Assembly (NCBI GenBank): GCA_038025085.1
Contig: CM076147.1
Span: 31,408,766 to 31,472,765, forward strand
DNA length: 64,000 nucleotides
DNA from: Tetragonia tetragonoides
Taxonomy: Eukaryota; Streptophyta; Magnoliopsida; Caryophyllales; Aizoaceae
Reading direction: 5' to 3'
Below the pieces are notes generated by a model. It was not told the DNA's origin, ran no database searches, and was given only the letters and a program-made list of their open reading frames with translations. This document shows, in pieces, positions 22,880 through 35,809 of this stretch. The position numbers and the translations under genes were made by a program. Position 1 is the stretch's first letter. Each line of letters begins with the position of its first letter.

Positions 22880-23050
22880 GTCGGATAACGAGGAGCGTGG
22901 TTGAGTGGTAGTGACGCATCCACTTTTAACCAAGACCGAGGCTTGAGGGTTCAGATTTTGTCTTGACATGGAGCACGCAGGGAAGATTCAATATGGTCGA
23001 GAGCAAAGATTTTTAATGTGAACCAAAAAAAGAAAAAACAAAAAAAAAAC
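22880..23050 (+). mobile_element. Probable tRNA-derived SINE
   Basis: GCGTGGTTGAGTGGTAG (22895-22911) resembles a pol III A box, and GAGGGTTCAGATTTTG (22945-22960) a B box about 35 bp later. The segment ends in an A-rich tail (about 23022-23050). No target duplication was located, so the ends are approximate. Confidence 0.55.
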
Positions 23051-24228
23051 TCGACCCTCACTCTCTAGCTACCAATAGTGATAAGTGGAATGATGAGCTG
23101 AGAGTACCAGTGTTAAGTGCCCCACACTCATAGATTCATAACCTTGTAGTTAACTGGTTGGGGGTTTGAATCCAACCTCATCCGTCTGGAAAAAATAAAA
23201 ACTCATCTATTGTTCTTTTCATGGAGGTTATACACTATACTCCTCTATTTGAGCCTATTAATCTGATAGAGATGGATTAGTTTGCTTGATATGGTTTGCG
23301 GGCTATTACATGCTCGATGATATACAAAATTTTATGTGAACTTAGTATACAGTGGATCAAGAGACTAATTTTTTTTTTAAAAAAAAATTCTCTCATGTTC
23401 CTAAAATACCTTTAATGTCCTTAAAATGGAAATAAATGCACTATATCCTTAATCCACGATATACTCACTCCACGCAAAACGGGTTGTCGATTGTAAGAAG
23501 AAACCACTCAATCGTGAATTCGTGATATGCATGTGCAAACATCAGCAAAGAGGGCCCGTTGCCAGCCCAGAACCAACGGCAAGGAAATGTGTCATGGGCA
23601 GAGCCCCACCATCACGCTATTTGAAATTGTAACTTTCAAAGTCTTGGGTTGTAATTTGTAAACTAAAAAGAGCATCCACAATGTGTGACATTTCACTATT
23701 TTGTGTTCCTACGAAGTGATCAATCACGGCAGAATTTCAGTCGTTCTTGGTGGCAGTGGCACAAGAAACTTTTACTACGGAATATGTCTAAACTAGAAAG
23801 AAACCAAGGCAGAAATGAAGCAGAAACTTCCAATCTACAAATAGGAAATTAAAGATTAGCATGTAGTAAATCATTAATCAACGACTGTGTTTTTTTTCAT
23901 TGAATTAAATTAAAATAAACAGAATAATAATTTATGAGAGAAAAATTAGCTTATTGAACTGAATCAATTACTGAATAAGTGGAAAATAACACACTCACTT
24001 CTCTTGATTAATTTCAAATGAATAATTCAAAACTAAAAAGGGTATACCATAAAATAACTCTGCTTTCTCGAGGAGAGTAACGAAAGATGTAAAGAAACTA
24101 AATGTTAACGGAAAATTGAGTGGAGAGAATTCAACTTTGAGGTTCATTTCAAGTGTGTTCTTCTCAACTTGAGTTGTAGTGTACAGATTTAACCCGAATT
24201 GCACGATAATATGTGAAAGGAAAAGTAA
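23051..24228. other. Intergenic spacer
   Basis: AT-rich, with no gene. A B-box-like GGGTTTGAATCC at 23162-23173 is isolated and may be a second SINE scrap. Confidence 0.4.
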
Positions 24229-25094
24229 CTAAATTTAGGGGAATTCCAATTGGTGCCCTTTTACTATTGACTTGTCCAACTGGTGCCCCTAACACAGAAA
24301 GAAGTCCGGTCCGTGCCCATTTAAATTTAAAATATCATTCTGTCTCCTTATTTTTTCTTTTCCGTTACAAAGTGATGACGTGGCTACTGAATTTAATGCC
24401 GTCCATATCCCTTGTCTTTTTCGAGCAAGATATGCTGACAAAATTGCCCCTCTTCTTTTCCCCTCATTTTTTGCTCAATTTCCCCCCAAAAATTTCTGCA
24501 TTTAAAAAGACCATTTTATTAATTTTATGACACACAAAATAAAAGACCAGATTGCAGTAGATTATTCTGAGATGAACTATAAAATACTTAGAAAGCAAGC
24601 TAGGCTAACAAAAAAGAAAAGTACAAGTAATAAACAAAAGAAAAGTCATTAGGAAGAACAAAATCCACAAATGTTCCATCACGAACAAATCTTCGTCTTT
24701 TTCAGCTTGGAATTGGTCTTGTTCTCGTGGTTACGAATTGCATCTACCCAATGTCACAATAATTTGATGATTTGTTAGAATATCCACATCTCGCAGATTA
24801 ATTAAGCTCAAACTAACAGCATATTACATCTCCAATGGCAGATAAAGCATAAGTTCAACTTCAACACTTTCATTTTCTCATAGAACAATTATCAAACACC
24901 TGGTGTGCAGTATCTAAATCTACCTCCACAAAAACATAAATCAAGTAAAAGAGAACCAAATTTTCCATTGAAACACAAACAAAAGCTTTCTTTGATTGAT
25001 TTAACATAACCAGTACTACAAAACTACATAAAAGCAAGCATATAACAGATCTGAACCAAATTTCTTTACATCCAACTAAACCAAAACCCAAAAA

Positions 25095-25436
<342 letters not shown>

Positions 25437-25830
25437 CACTCAATGATGATAGGTCTCTGTGGTGGTTGCTCATCCCCAAATGAACTCGTCAATGGTGGAA
25501 TTGGAAACCCAGATCAAGAAAACCCAGATTAAGAAAACCCAGAATTAAGCTTACATACACTCTCCAACGACCCAAAACCCTTCAAATCACCTTCACATGA
25601 CGACGATGGCGGTAATGGTGGAAGTGACGGTGGTGTAGGTGCAGGTGGAAGTGATGAGTGATTGAGGTTGAGGAATTTTGTTTTGGTTTTGAGTGGATCC
25701 GAAAATGGAGAGGTCTGAGAATGAAGGTGACAGAGGAGAGAGAAAAGAGGGAGTGTATGAGTGAATGAGTGTGGTGTCGTTGGACAAGTCAATAGTAAAA
25801 GGGCATCAATTGGAATTCCCCCTAAATTTA

Positions 25831-26685
25831 TTTAACTGAAAATTTGATTGCAGAAGGTGAAAGAACATAGGCTTATTAGTTCCATGGAATTCGATCTTTA
25901 CAATATTGTTCTCTCTCCTCATAGGCAAATATCTCTCTCTACTAGTGTTTTTGTTTTCCCGCAAGTTTCATAGACGAGTATTAACCTGTGCAAATAGAAC
26001 ACTTGCAGTCACAAGCTCCCAACTTTAAAGAGATGTCTTCCACATAGTTAGATAGTTATAATAATCTTCTGATGACAGGTTTAAAACTATAAAACTCTCC
26101 TCTCATGTCTTCCAAGTTCAAACGAAACACGGAGGATTCATCAACAAAATCATAAGATTGAAATTTAGCTATACTTGGCTTGAGGTCCTTTTGATTTTCA
26201 CAATGCAGTCTTTCCTGCGCCAAAATTAAAAAATAAAAATGATCCTTAAATTTTATTTATTCATTTTAAAGACACAAGGAGTCAACGATTAAAAGACATA
26301 GATAGAAATCGAACCGTGAATAGTACTCTTAAATCCTAACCGAATTTTATTTCTTAATTCTTAAGTAATTCATTGAGTATTCTCTCTCAATTCCTAAATA
26401 ATCCGCACTTAAACGAGTAAAACAAGTAACCCTCATCTCAGCGTAAACCCGATACAACTATACAAGTTTTTGTGGTCGGTCATTGGCCGTTGAACAAATA
26501 ACGCACCAATCAATCACACCAGTCCCATAGTTTGAACCCTTCAACGATCCAAAATTCCAACTCTAATATTGGGTTATTTAGCTGTCATTTAGCAAACGGC
26601 TAAGCTAGCCTGGACCCTTCCGGGCAGCTGCCCCTGCCCATTCCAACTCCCCCTCTGCCCGTAACCTTTCTCTCTCTTCCCCCTC
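25831..26685. other. Intergenic spacer and AG-peptide promoter
   Basis: No gene is seen. The last ~100 bp are CT-rich and lead to the TATA box of the AG-peptide gene. Confidence 0.5.
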
Positions 26686-26693
26686 TATATAAA
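26686..26693 (+). promoter_or_regulatory. TATA box of the AG-peptide gene
   Basis: TATATAAA sits 122 bp before the ATG at 26815, followed by a CT-rich leader (CTCTCT near 26750-26800), a common layout for strongly expressed plant genes. Confidence 0.75.
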
Positions 26694-26814
26694 CCCACTC
26701 ATCAACAGCTTCCATTTCTTATTCTGCTCTCAAAACCTTCAACTTTCTCTCTCCTCCATTTTTACATCCCTACTAAAACCTCAACCTTCTCTCTCTCTCA
26801 AATTCTTCTCAATA

Positions 26815-27006
26815 ATGGCGAAAACAATGCAAATCTCATTCATGGCAGTCATTTTCGCCATTTTCTCTCTCATCTCAACCGCCATGGCAGCCGATTCTCC
26901 AGCTCCTAGCCCCACCTCAGCCGCTGGATTTCTCTCTCCATCGCTCTTTGCCGGTTTCGTCGCTGCCATCGCTGCTCTTTTCTTCGGATCTGCTCTCAGG
27001 AACTGA
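26815..27006 (+). CDS. Arabinogalactan peptide (AG peptide), GPI-anchored
   Basis: The 63-residue precursor has three parts. Residues 1-25 (MAKTMQISFMAVIFAIFSLI then STAMA) are a signal peptide. Residues 26-38 (ADSPAPSPTSAAG) are a tiny mature peptide with the SP/AP motifs in which prolines are hydroxylated and glycosylated. Residues about 39-63 (FLSPSLFAGFVAAIAALFFG then SALRN) are a GPI-anchor signal. The length and layout match plant AG peptides such as the AGP16/20/41 group. The product would sit on the outer face of the plasma membrane; AG peptides have no known catalytic activity. Single exon, intact. Confidence 0.92.
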   Translation: MAKTMQISFMAVIFAIFSLISTAMAADSPAPSPTSAAGFLSPSLFAGFVAAIAALFFGSALRN

Positions 27007-27357
27007 TGATTTTCATTTTGGAAATGAAATTTTCTCCTTTTTTGGAGCTTTATGATTTCTTCGGATTTGGCGATTATCTTAGGGTTTATCTAGTATTAAT
27101 AATTAGTACTATTATGTATACAGTTTCATATAGTATTATATGATGTTGATGAATATGATGGATTATCTTAGAATTTTCCTAGGGTTTGGTTTTTTATTGT
27201 TTTGATTTTTGATTGTTTTTAGTTTTCGTGATGTTCTTTGATGGATTATTAGTAGAACTACATTGCTATGCACAGAATTGATTATTGTGGTTTTTGATTA
27301 TCTCTTGTGAGATATTATTACTATTTTATTTAAATATGATGATGATGAGTATTTGAG
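27007..27357 (+). other. 3' UTR and flank of the AG-peptide gene
   Basis: T-rich, with repeated GATGATGA and GGATTATC blocks; no ORF. The right edge (27348-27357) is the target duplication of the next MITE. Confidence 0.5.
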
Positions 27358-27660
27358 AGTGATTTCCTCAAATATACATCATTCACAAACTAATTCCCAA
27401 ATTAGCTCCGCTTTAAAACTATTTTCCCACATATAGACCACGTAGGATCGGACTGTGGCCTGAGAAGCGAATTTAATTTTTTTTTTTATAGTCAAAGGCA
27501 AAGCTTTGCCTTTTGCTATAAAAAAAAAGTAGTGATTCGCTTCCAGGCCACAGTCCGATCCTACGTGGTGTATATGTGGTGTATACGTGGAAAAATAGTT
27601 TTGAACCGAAGCTAATTTGGAAATTAGTTTGTGAATGATGTACATTTGAGGAAATCACAC
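27358..27660. mobile_element. Near-palindromic MITE, 303 bp, MULE-type duplication
   Basis: Both halves are complementary almost end to end: GTGATTTCCTCAAATATACA at the left against the reverse of the right end GTGATTTCCTCAAATGTACA, then AATTAGCT, GGATCGGACTGTGGCCT and AAAGGCAAAGC around the centre (about 27500). AGTATTTGAG lies directly outside both ends (27348-27357, 27661-27670), a 9-10-bp target duplication typical of Mutator-like elements. It can fold into one long hairpin and could give small RNAs if transcribed. Confidence 0.85.
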
Positions 27661-27670
27661 AGTATTTGAG

Positions 27671-29877
27671 GCTCTTATATGGTGTATATCATTTTTCTCT
27701 CTTTCCCCTGTTTTTCTCTCTTATGTACTGAAATATACAACTAATAGGACTGAAATATGGTAAAAGGAGAGGAAAAGAAATTTAAAAGGAGAGCAGAGAT
27801 TGATTTTTCTTCTTTTTTTTTTTTTTTTTTTTCCATATTCATTTGCCAAACACAGCATGACAACAAATTGTTTTTCATAACTTTTTTGTTAAATGGCAAT
27901 GGGTTCTTTTCAAAATAGTATAATGTTGGAACAAAATTGCATAATGTTTGTGGTTTAGGGGTTTGAGAACAAAAAAGAAGAAAAAAAACGGCAATGTTAT
28001 TTGGTTGGTAAAAAGAAGGTCATAATAATTCCCAAAATAAGGAAGATTCTGAAAAATGTAGTAGGTAAATAGAAACATTCTGCAAAAATCAATTTCTGCA
28101 AATTATAATGAGCCAAAACAAAATCCTTAAATATTTCCAACTTCCTTATTGAACGAATTTTCTATTGCAGAACAAATTTTGTTTAGGATTTGAGATTTTC
28201 CCGTCCAAACAAGTTTTTGTGTGATACCAACTCAAAAGAAAATAGGGATATTATTTTAAATATAGATCACGTATTATGATCGTGACCATTAGCTCCACTA
28301 AAAATTTATCTCATCTTACCAAAACTTACAATTAGACCGTGTAAGTTTTTGTGTTTGGTTATGGTTGGAATTTGCATAAAATAGTAAATATTCTAGAAAA
28401 AATAATGCATTCACATGGTGCCAACTCCAAAGATATTTTGGGATCTGGGGTTGCCTCAATTATCATGCCAAGGCATTTCTGTTTGTTTTTTTTTTTTCCA
28501 CAAGAAATCATTTGCAAAATTGCAACCTCTGTTTTTTGCTTAGCGTTGAAGTATCATACACTACTAGTATTTGCTATGTTAGTGATATTGTGGTAAGGAG
28601 TGTGGAAAGTGGGGTTTACTTTGATTGGTCATTTTGTCCAAAAAAGAGTTTGGTCTAAAACAATTCTTTTTACCCAAACCCAAAGTTGGTTGAGATTTGA
28701 GAAAGATAATGAGCATCTACTTTTTTCCGTTTGTTATGCTGCCTTCATGAATTTGATTCTCCTGCTTTTCTACATCAACATTGGTGTCATGTTATATGGA
28801 TACTTTATGAGCTGTATTAACTATAGAGAAGATTCTAGAAAGTTTTATACTCCATTATTTCGAAATGGTGTTAATGTTAACTACATAAATAGATGAAGTT
28901 ATATTTTGGTTGCATTAGCTCTGATTTTTCATACTTTAGAATAGTATACTAGCACGTAAATGGGTCATTGAGTAAATTTATCCTCTCCAACGAGTGAAAT
29001 TATTCAATAGGCCCGTCTCAACATGAGGCCACCTCTATAGTCAAATATGATTTCAACATAACATTATAGAGTACTTGTTTAAAACGCCTCACGTTGAGGC
29101 CGCCTCATACGAATTTTTTTACGAAATTATTTTCTACAAAAAATGAGAACCAAAAATAGGCATATTTTGACCAGCCAATCAAATGTAACACGATACATGA
29201 GCATATATTAACTAATCCTTTCATTTCAATATATAAATTATTTTCTAACTATTCTTTTTGTTTCATAATATAAGGCGCCAACAATTACTAAACAAAAAGA
29301 ACATTGAACCGTAATTTTTCCCTCTTTTCTTGCTATTTACTCCGGACACTATTTTGTAACTTTTCACAAATAAGTGGTCAAAGTTCACAAATTTTGACCT
29401 TAAAAAGTCTAATGTAAAGATAAATTTGGTACAGAGAGTATACATTTTTATTCTCTATTGCGACATCTAAATATTTATACGAAAGTGGTATTTCTTAGCC
29501 AGATGGTGTATTTTCTGCATTTTCATCTCCATTCAACCATTCTAATTCATGGAAGGTAGAGGATAAAAATGAGTAAACGCACTATAAAAACACAAAATAC
29601 ATACCATGGAGTCAAGATATAGCTTCTTTCATGTGTGGCCAAGTGGGTCATTTGGTGTGAGGACCATCAGACCATGCATGATGATGATGATAGTAGTTGG
29701 CCATACTTCAATTTTTGTCTTCGTTGATCTAGGGTTATTGATTTTGTGCTTGTAATCTCATTATGTAACTGTTCCCTAGTCAATCTCCAAGTCTTTCTTG
29801 TATGTTCAAAGACGAAAATTCTTTTCTTGTCATCGTCTCTAGGATGAAGATCTTTTTATCATCGACAAGTCTTGTAT
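27671..29877. other. Intergenic spacer
   Basis: AT-rich. I find no convincing gene; ORFs at 28351-28896 have no recognisable domain. CGTCTCAACATGAGGC (28993-29008) and ACGTTGAGGCCGCCTCATAC (29090-29109) are scraps of a dispersed repeat also seen near 60100 and 60660. Confidence 0.5.
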
Positions 29878-29999
29878 ATATAAGACCGTATGGTGGTGGG
29901 ACGAGTGATTTTTATGAAAAGTAATGGTGATTTTTTATCCACAAGTTACCCTTATTTCACAAAAGTCACTCATCCTACCGTGAGTCCGTCTCATACAAA
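29878..29999. mobile_element. Small foldback MITE remnant
   Basis: TAAGACCGTATGGTGG...GACGAGTGATTTTTATGAAA on the left pairs with the reverse of the right end (TGAGACGGACTCACGGTAGG...GATGAGTGACTTTTGTGAAA). Non-coding; no clear target duplication. Confidence 0.5.
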
Positions 30000-30747
30000 C
30001 TATATGGACACTTAAATCGATTTGTCTTTAATTTTCTCAAAAGAAGACATAGATTGTTTTGAGGTGCAAAATCTTGTTAGTAATTGGTCCACTTTTTTCG
30101 CAATGTTCAATTGTTCATAGCTTTTTTTTTCCTTTTCTTTTTCTAAATAACTTTCTTAGAACAGAATATATTCTGCTAAAATTCCGTTTTTCGTCACCAG
30201 TTGTTGTATTAGTAATTCAGTACTAGCTACAAATGAGGGTCATTTGGTAGATTATATTGGACACATGGATATTTCTTACCACGCTTTCTGTCTCAATTTC
30301 GACATTTCATCTTCCCAAATGACTAATGAAAAGTTAAAAGTTGAAGTTTGTAATCCTTTAAATTATACTTAGCACTTATTAAACAACAAAGATCATACAC
30401 CTACATTTCAACTTTCGACTATATATGGTCGACCATGGACATTGCAAACACGACGATGTTTTACAAGGCATCATTGTTCTGTTGTTAGGGTGCCATAATA
30501 AAAGATGTTGGTTGCGGATTGTGAACCCTCTTTTTACCCCGTATTTTCAAACATCCAATGTCTTGTTCAGGGTGTAGTCTTGTTTAATACCGCTTGTTAG
30601 GGAAGAACTCCAATCCGAGGAGGGAGCTCAAACTACTCTAGCACATAGCCTAAGTGAGATAAGTTTCATACTAAAATCAAGGCAACAGTAGTAAACCACC
30701 AAGGTTATTATATAATATATTAGAATCATTCACATCAATCTTCCAAC
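30000..30747. other. Intergenic spacer left of the copia element
   Basis: No gene is seen. 30743-30747 (CCAAC) is the left target duplication. Confidence 0.5.
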
Positions 30748-30916
30748 TGATAGAATATACTGAAATATGTAAATATTTAGTTATTCATATTAGGCTCATG
30801 TATAGTCAGGCCCTTATGTGTGTATTAGGGCTACGGCCCAGCTTCCCTTCTGTAAACACTCGGTATATATTGTTAATAACAAAGAGGTAATCCTCACGGA
30901 ATTATACCAGATAACA
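30748..30916 (+). repeat. 5' LTR
   Basis: TG...CA ends. It carries the presumed promoter and polyadenylation signals (GGTATATATTGTTAATAAC near 30860). Confidence 0.9.
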
Positions 30917-30928
30917 TGGTATCAGAGC
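30917..30928 (+). other. Primer binding site (initiator tRNA-Met)
   Basis: TGGTATCAGAGC directly follows the 5' LTR and is the usual copia PBS complementary to initiator methionine tRNA. A run of about 24 A follows at 30955-30979. Confidence 0.9.
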
Positions 30929-31288
30929 TTCATCTCTGAAAACCCTACCTCTCCAAAAAAAAAAAAAAAAAAAAAAAAAGCCGACCCCTGTTCGACCTAG
31001 CACAGCTGACCGACGCCGACTCCTCCCTCCTTCGGCCGCCGCTCACTGCCGCCGAGTCCTCCCTTCGGCCGTCCGTCGCTGGCGCTGATGTCCGACAGAT
31101 CTCACGATCGGGTCCGTCGCTCCTGGGCCGCGTCAAACAATCGCTTCCGCTGCACCATCCACGCGCCGCCCGCGCGCCTCCTCCCTCACACCCGCCTGTT
31201 GTCGGGTGTTGGTAATTTCGTGCCTTTCTCTCTTGTCCTTTTCTTCTTGCTTGTTTAATCGTGTTTGTTTTTTATCCTTGTGTTTGTC

Positions 31289-32610
31289 ATGGCTGCCCCT
31301 CAACCACCACCACAAGCTTATGGCATAACCAACATCAAAACTTATATTCCCCTTCAACTTGACCTTAATGCTTTAAATTATGATGCTTGGCGTGAATTAT
31401 TCGAAACTCATTGTCTTAGCTTTGGTGTCCTTGGGAACCTTAATGGAACCTCTAAGCCTACGGGGGATGATGATGATGCATGGAAAAACTTGATGGCATA
31501 GTTAAACTTTGGATTTATGGCACCATATCGCAATCCCTGCTTACCATGATCCTTAAACCCAAAGTCACCGTTCACAACCTTTGGACGTTCCTTGAATAAC
31601 TTTTTAGGGATAATAAGGAAGCCCGTGCCCTTCAATTGTCCAATGAAATTAGGAATATTGATATGGGTGATATGAATGTGCATGACTATTGTGCCCGCAT
31701 TATATCCATAGCCGACCTTCTTGCCAATGTGGATAGCCCCTTAATCGAGCGTCAATTAGTGATTTACACTATAAACGGCCTATCCGACAAGTTTGAAAAC
31801 ATCACCAATGTCATCCAACACCACAAACCCTTCCCGACTTTTCTCCAGTGTCGGTCCATGCTCACCCTTGAGAAGCAACGGCTCGACAAACAACCCAAGG
31901 TCATACCCCGTCACACCGACCATTCCTCCAATTCCATGGTCCTCTACTCTCACCCTTACCCATCTTACCCCTACCCCCCCCCCACCCCACCCCACGGCTG
32001 TCCCACCACCCGCTGCCTTCAATCTCCTCCCTACCCCACCCGCCCAAGCCTATTACCAGGCCACCCCATTCCCTCTCTACCCGGCCTCACCCTACCAACA
32101 ACCCGCCCAATACCCCTACCCGTACCCCTCCACCCCAAATCAGCCCGCCCCACCCTCTCCCTCCAACCCCCAAATCACTGCTACCTCTCCTCAACCCAAA
32201 ACCCAACAACCCCCCGGCAGCCGCAACCACAAGGGCAAGAACAAGGGCGTAAACGGGCACGGCGGACAGGTCACGGCGTCACCCGCACACGCCCAGTAGG
32301 CCGCCCCCGCACCTGCTGCCTCCAGCGCGCCCAATGCCGCGTTTTGGTACCCGCTGGGAGGGTGGTCGTATACATCACCGACCCTCCCCGTGCCGCCTGC
32401 CACGGCCCCACCAGCCGCCCCTGCCCCTGCTGCTAACAGCGGTGGTGCGGGCATCTTGGGCCCGTGCCCTGGGTTGCAGCCCGCGGCCCACTTGGTCCAG
32501 ACCGTCGCCCACAGCCCCGCACCAGCAGCGTCCAGCCCCTCGTTCCAGGTCCCACCTCCTTGGACCTGGTTCGAAGCGGCCCCCACCGCACACGCGGTGC
32601 CACCTTAGCC
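31289..32610 (+). pseudogene. Copia gag region, broken
   Basis: The frame starts MAAPQPPPQAYGITNIKTYI and then shows a UBN2-type gag segment (YDAWRELFETHCLSFGVLG; later DYCARIISIADLLANVDSPL and EKQRLDKQ). It is interrupted by a frameshift near 31490, a TAA near 31599, a frameshift in the C run near 31975, and stops near 32297 and 32606. The downstream part is a Pro/Ala/Thr-rich linker; I do not see the usual CCHC knuckle. Confidence 0.8.
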
Positions 32611-32626
32611 CGAGCCCACCACTTCT

Positions 32627-33094
32627 TTGCCTCAATTGTTTAACACTTTGACTTTGCAGGATCCGGGTGACAATGGTTGGTATATGGACACCGGTGCCAC
32701 TGCCCATCTCACGTCCCAGTCAGGTAATCTGAGTACTATTTTTAATTCAAGTCACCATAATTCTGTAACTGTTGGTGACAGATCCTCGATTACTGTGACA
32801 TGTATGGGCTACTTTTTCCTACCCTCCACTTCTCGTCCCCTCCATCTCCAAAATATCCTTGTTGATCCCCAAATTATTAAAAATCTAGTCTCTGACCGTC
32901 GATTCGTTAGGGATAACCATTGTCGTGTTGCCTTTGACCAATATGGTTTTCTGTGTATGATTTTCAGACTTAGGCACCTCTTCTCCGATGTGATAGTGAC
33001 GGGGAACTTTATCCACTCACCTCCACCACCACAACTTCAGGCCATCCCACCGCCCTCATCACCAGTTCCCGCTCCACTTGGCATCGTCGCTTAG
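32627..33094 (+). pseudogene. Copia protease region
   Basis: WYMDTGATAHLTSQSGNL shows the aspartic protease active site DTGA. The frame continues through LQNILVDPQIIKNLVSDRRF and ends in a frameshift near 33075, just before the conserved WHRRLGHP block of the pre-integrase zinc-finger domain, which is in another frame. Confidence 0.85.
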
Positions 33095-34490
33095 GTCATC
33101 CGGGCGACTCTACTATGCAGACTTTAATTTCTTGTGGTTTGATTGAGTGTAATAAGGATAAACAATCTCATTTGTGACATGCTTGTCAACTAGGAAAGCA
33201 TGTTAGACCTCCTTTTTCTAATTCCTTGTCTACTGTTAGCTCCCCTTTTGAAATTGTTCACTCGAATATTTGGACCTCTCCTGTCCTTAGTGTGAGCGGA
33301 ATCCGCTATTATGTCATCTTTTTGGACCATTACTCTCAATTTCTATGGGTCTACCCCCTTCGTCGCAAAAGTGACGCTTTTTCTAAACTTTTACATTTTC
33401 GGGCTTTTGTTAAAACTCAATTTAGTTGTGAACTCAAAGCCTTTCAATGTGATCATGGGGGAGGGGGGGGGGGAATTTGACAACACACCTCTTCATGACC
33501 TTTTTGCCGCTAACGGTATTCAAATCCGGTTTTCTTGTCCACACACCTCCCAACAAAATGGGAAATCTGAGCGTATGCTCCGCACCATCAATAATATTAT
33601 CCGCACCCTCCTCTTCCAACCCCAAATACCACCCTCCTATTGGGTCGAAGCTCTCCACATGGCGGCCCATCTTCTCAATCTTCTCCCCTCCTCCACCATC
33701 TCCAATGAAATACCATTCACCCGTCTCTTCAAAAAACCCGCTTCCCGCTCTCACCTTCGCACCTTTGGGTGTCTCTGCTATCCCAACCTCTCATCCTCCA
33801 CACCACATAAACTCTCTCCTCGCTCCTCACCCTGCGTCTTCTTAGGCTATCCCGTCAATCATCGGGGTTATCGTTGTCTTGACTTAGCCGGTCGAAAGAT
33901 CATCATCTCTCGCCATGTCACTTTTGACGAGACTACATTCCCCTTCTCCACCTTCTCTACCTCCCCTCCCACCACTTATGACTTCCTAGATCTCGACAAC
34001 GAGCCCTCCCCTCTACATCACCTCCTAACCCCCCTGCGGCCCCTCCCACGCCCCCTACTCCTCCTCCCGCCAGCCCATCACCTTCCCCCCCACCACCACA
34101 ACACGACCCCACCCCACCCCCCCCGGTTATCTCCCTCTCACACGCCCCCCTCCACCGCCACCCCTTCCTCCGTCACCCATCAAATGACCACTCGCGGTCA
34201 GTTGGGGGTGTTCAAACCCAAGAAAATCTTCACCCTTCACACCTCCACCCCCTCCCCTCTCCCTCGCTCTCATGTCCAGGCATTCAAGGATCCCAACTGG
34301 TGGGCTGCTACGCAGTCTGAATTTGATGCTTTAATTAAAAATGATACTTGGACCTTGGAACCCCGTCCCAAGGGGGTTAATGTGGTACGTTCGATGTGGC
34401 TCTACAAGAACAAATACAATTCCGACGACACCCTTGAGCGGTATAAGGCCCGCATGGTTGCTAATGGCAAATCTCAGCGTCCCGGGATTG
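33085..34490 (+). pseudogene. Copia integrase region
   Basis: The HHCC block (WHRRLGHP, then HACQLGKH) is followed by the integrase core (IVHSNIWTSP, FLDHYSQFLWVYPL, FQCDHG, SQQNGKSERMLRTINN). The first catalytic Asp is Asn (HSN where copia has HSD). A stop replaces the first Cys of the zinc motif near 33177. A G run at 33458-33474 marks a frame change before EFDN. The C-terminal part has the copia GKE-like segment (FGCLCYP, RSSPCVFLGYP) and a Pro-rich linker. Confidence 0.85.
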
Positions 34491-35809
34491 ATTTATGAGA
34501 CCTTCAGTCCGGTTGTCAAACCGGCCACCATCTGCAACGTCCTTAGCCTGACCCTCTCCCACTCATGGCCCATTCATCAACTTGATGTCAAAAATGCCTT
34601 CCTTCATGGTCACCTACAGGAAACTGTCTACATGCATCAACCCCCGGGTTTGTAGGGTTTGTAGGCCCTACTCACCCGGACTATGTGTGTCACCTCCGCA
34701 AATCCCTCTATGGCCTCAAACAAGCCCCTCGAGCTTGGTACCAGGGGTTTGCCGAGTTTATGACTCGCCTTGGCTTCTCCCACAGCAAGTCCGACACATC
34801 CCTCTTCATTTACCACAATGGCCCACATACAGCCTACATCCTTCTCTATGTGGATGACATCGTCCTCACCGCCTCCTCAGACTCCCTCCTTCACCACATC
34901 ATCACCTCCCTTAGTGCCGAGTTCTCCATGAACGACCTTGGACCTCTCCACTATTTCCTTGGCATCACCGCCTCCCGCACCCCACAGAGCCTATTTCTCT
35001 CCCAAAAGAAATACGCCACTGAGATTCTTGACCGTGCCCACATGGCTGACTGTAAACCCTGCACCACTCCCGTCGACACCAAATCAAAACTTTGTCCCGA
35101 CGGCCCTCCTATGGCCGATCCCTCCCTTTACCGCAGCTTAGTTGGTGCACTACAGTATCTCACTTTCACCCGTTCGGACATCTCCTATGGGGTCCAACAG
35201 ATTTGCCTCTACATGCATGATCCTCGGGAACCCCACTTACAAGCCCTCAAGCGCATCCTGCGTTACATACAGGGCACCCTTGAGCACGGCCTGCATCTCT
35301 ACCCATCCGCCACCACTGGTCTCACTGCCTACTCCGATGCTGACTGGACCGACTGCCCGGATAGCCGCCGCTCCACGTCAGGCTATTGTGTGTTTCTTGG
35401 TGACAACCTCCTGTCTTGGTCTTCCAAACGCCAAGGCACAGTCTCCCGCTCCAACGCCGAGGCGGAATACCGCAGCGTCGCCAACGCAGTTGCTGAAACA
35501 TGTTGGATACGCAACTTATTGCTCGAGCTTCACTGCCCTGTCACACGGGCAACCCTTGTATATTGTGACAATGTTAGTGCAGTCTACCTCTCCACTAACC
35601 CGGTGCAACATCAGCGTACCAAACATATTGAGATCGATATCCACTTTGTGCGCGAAAAAGTCGCTCTTGGTCATGTTCGTGTACTTCATGTTCCATCCAG
35701 CTCACAGTATGCAGATATTTTTACTAAGGGTCTTCCTTCGTCTCTTTTTACTGACTTTCGCTCCAGCCTGAGCGCTCGTCCTCCTCCCACTCCGACTGCG
35801 GGGGTGTGA
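34250..35809 (+). pseudogene. Copia reverse transcriptase and RNase H
   Basis: [20 protein letters not shown] and [12 protein letters not shown] begin the RT. A frameshift near 34480 and stops near 34654 interrupt it. From 34685 a 374-residue frame is open: LRKSLYGLKQAPRAWY, LLYVDDIVLTAS (catalytic YVDD), RSLVGALQYLTFTRSDISY, then RNase H (AYSDADWTDCPDSRRSTSGY, SNAEAEYRSVANAVAE, RTKHIEIDIHFVRE) and a stop at 35809. Confidence 0.9.
35794..35806 (+). other. Polypurine tract region
   Basis: GACTGCGGGGGTG directly precedes the 3' LTR, the usual place for plus-strand priming. Confidence 0.65.

Noticed and set aside
23162..23173. Second SINE from the B-box-like GGGTTTGAATCC
   Set aside because: No properly spaced A box and no A tail right after it.
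28351..28896. Two adjacent plus-strand ORFs (81 and 98 residues)
   Set aside because: No recognisable domain, AT-rich, no splice or promoter context.
32191..32707. Long antisense ORFs across the copia gag linker
   Set aside because: They are shadows of a C-rich Pro/Ala linker on the other strand; no domain is visible.
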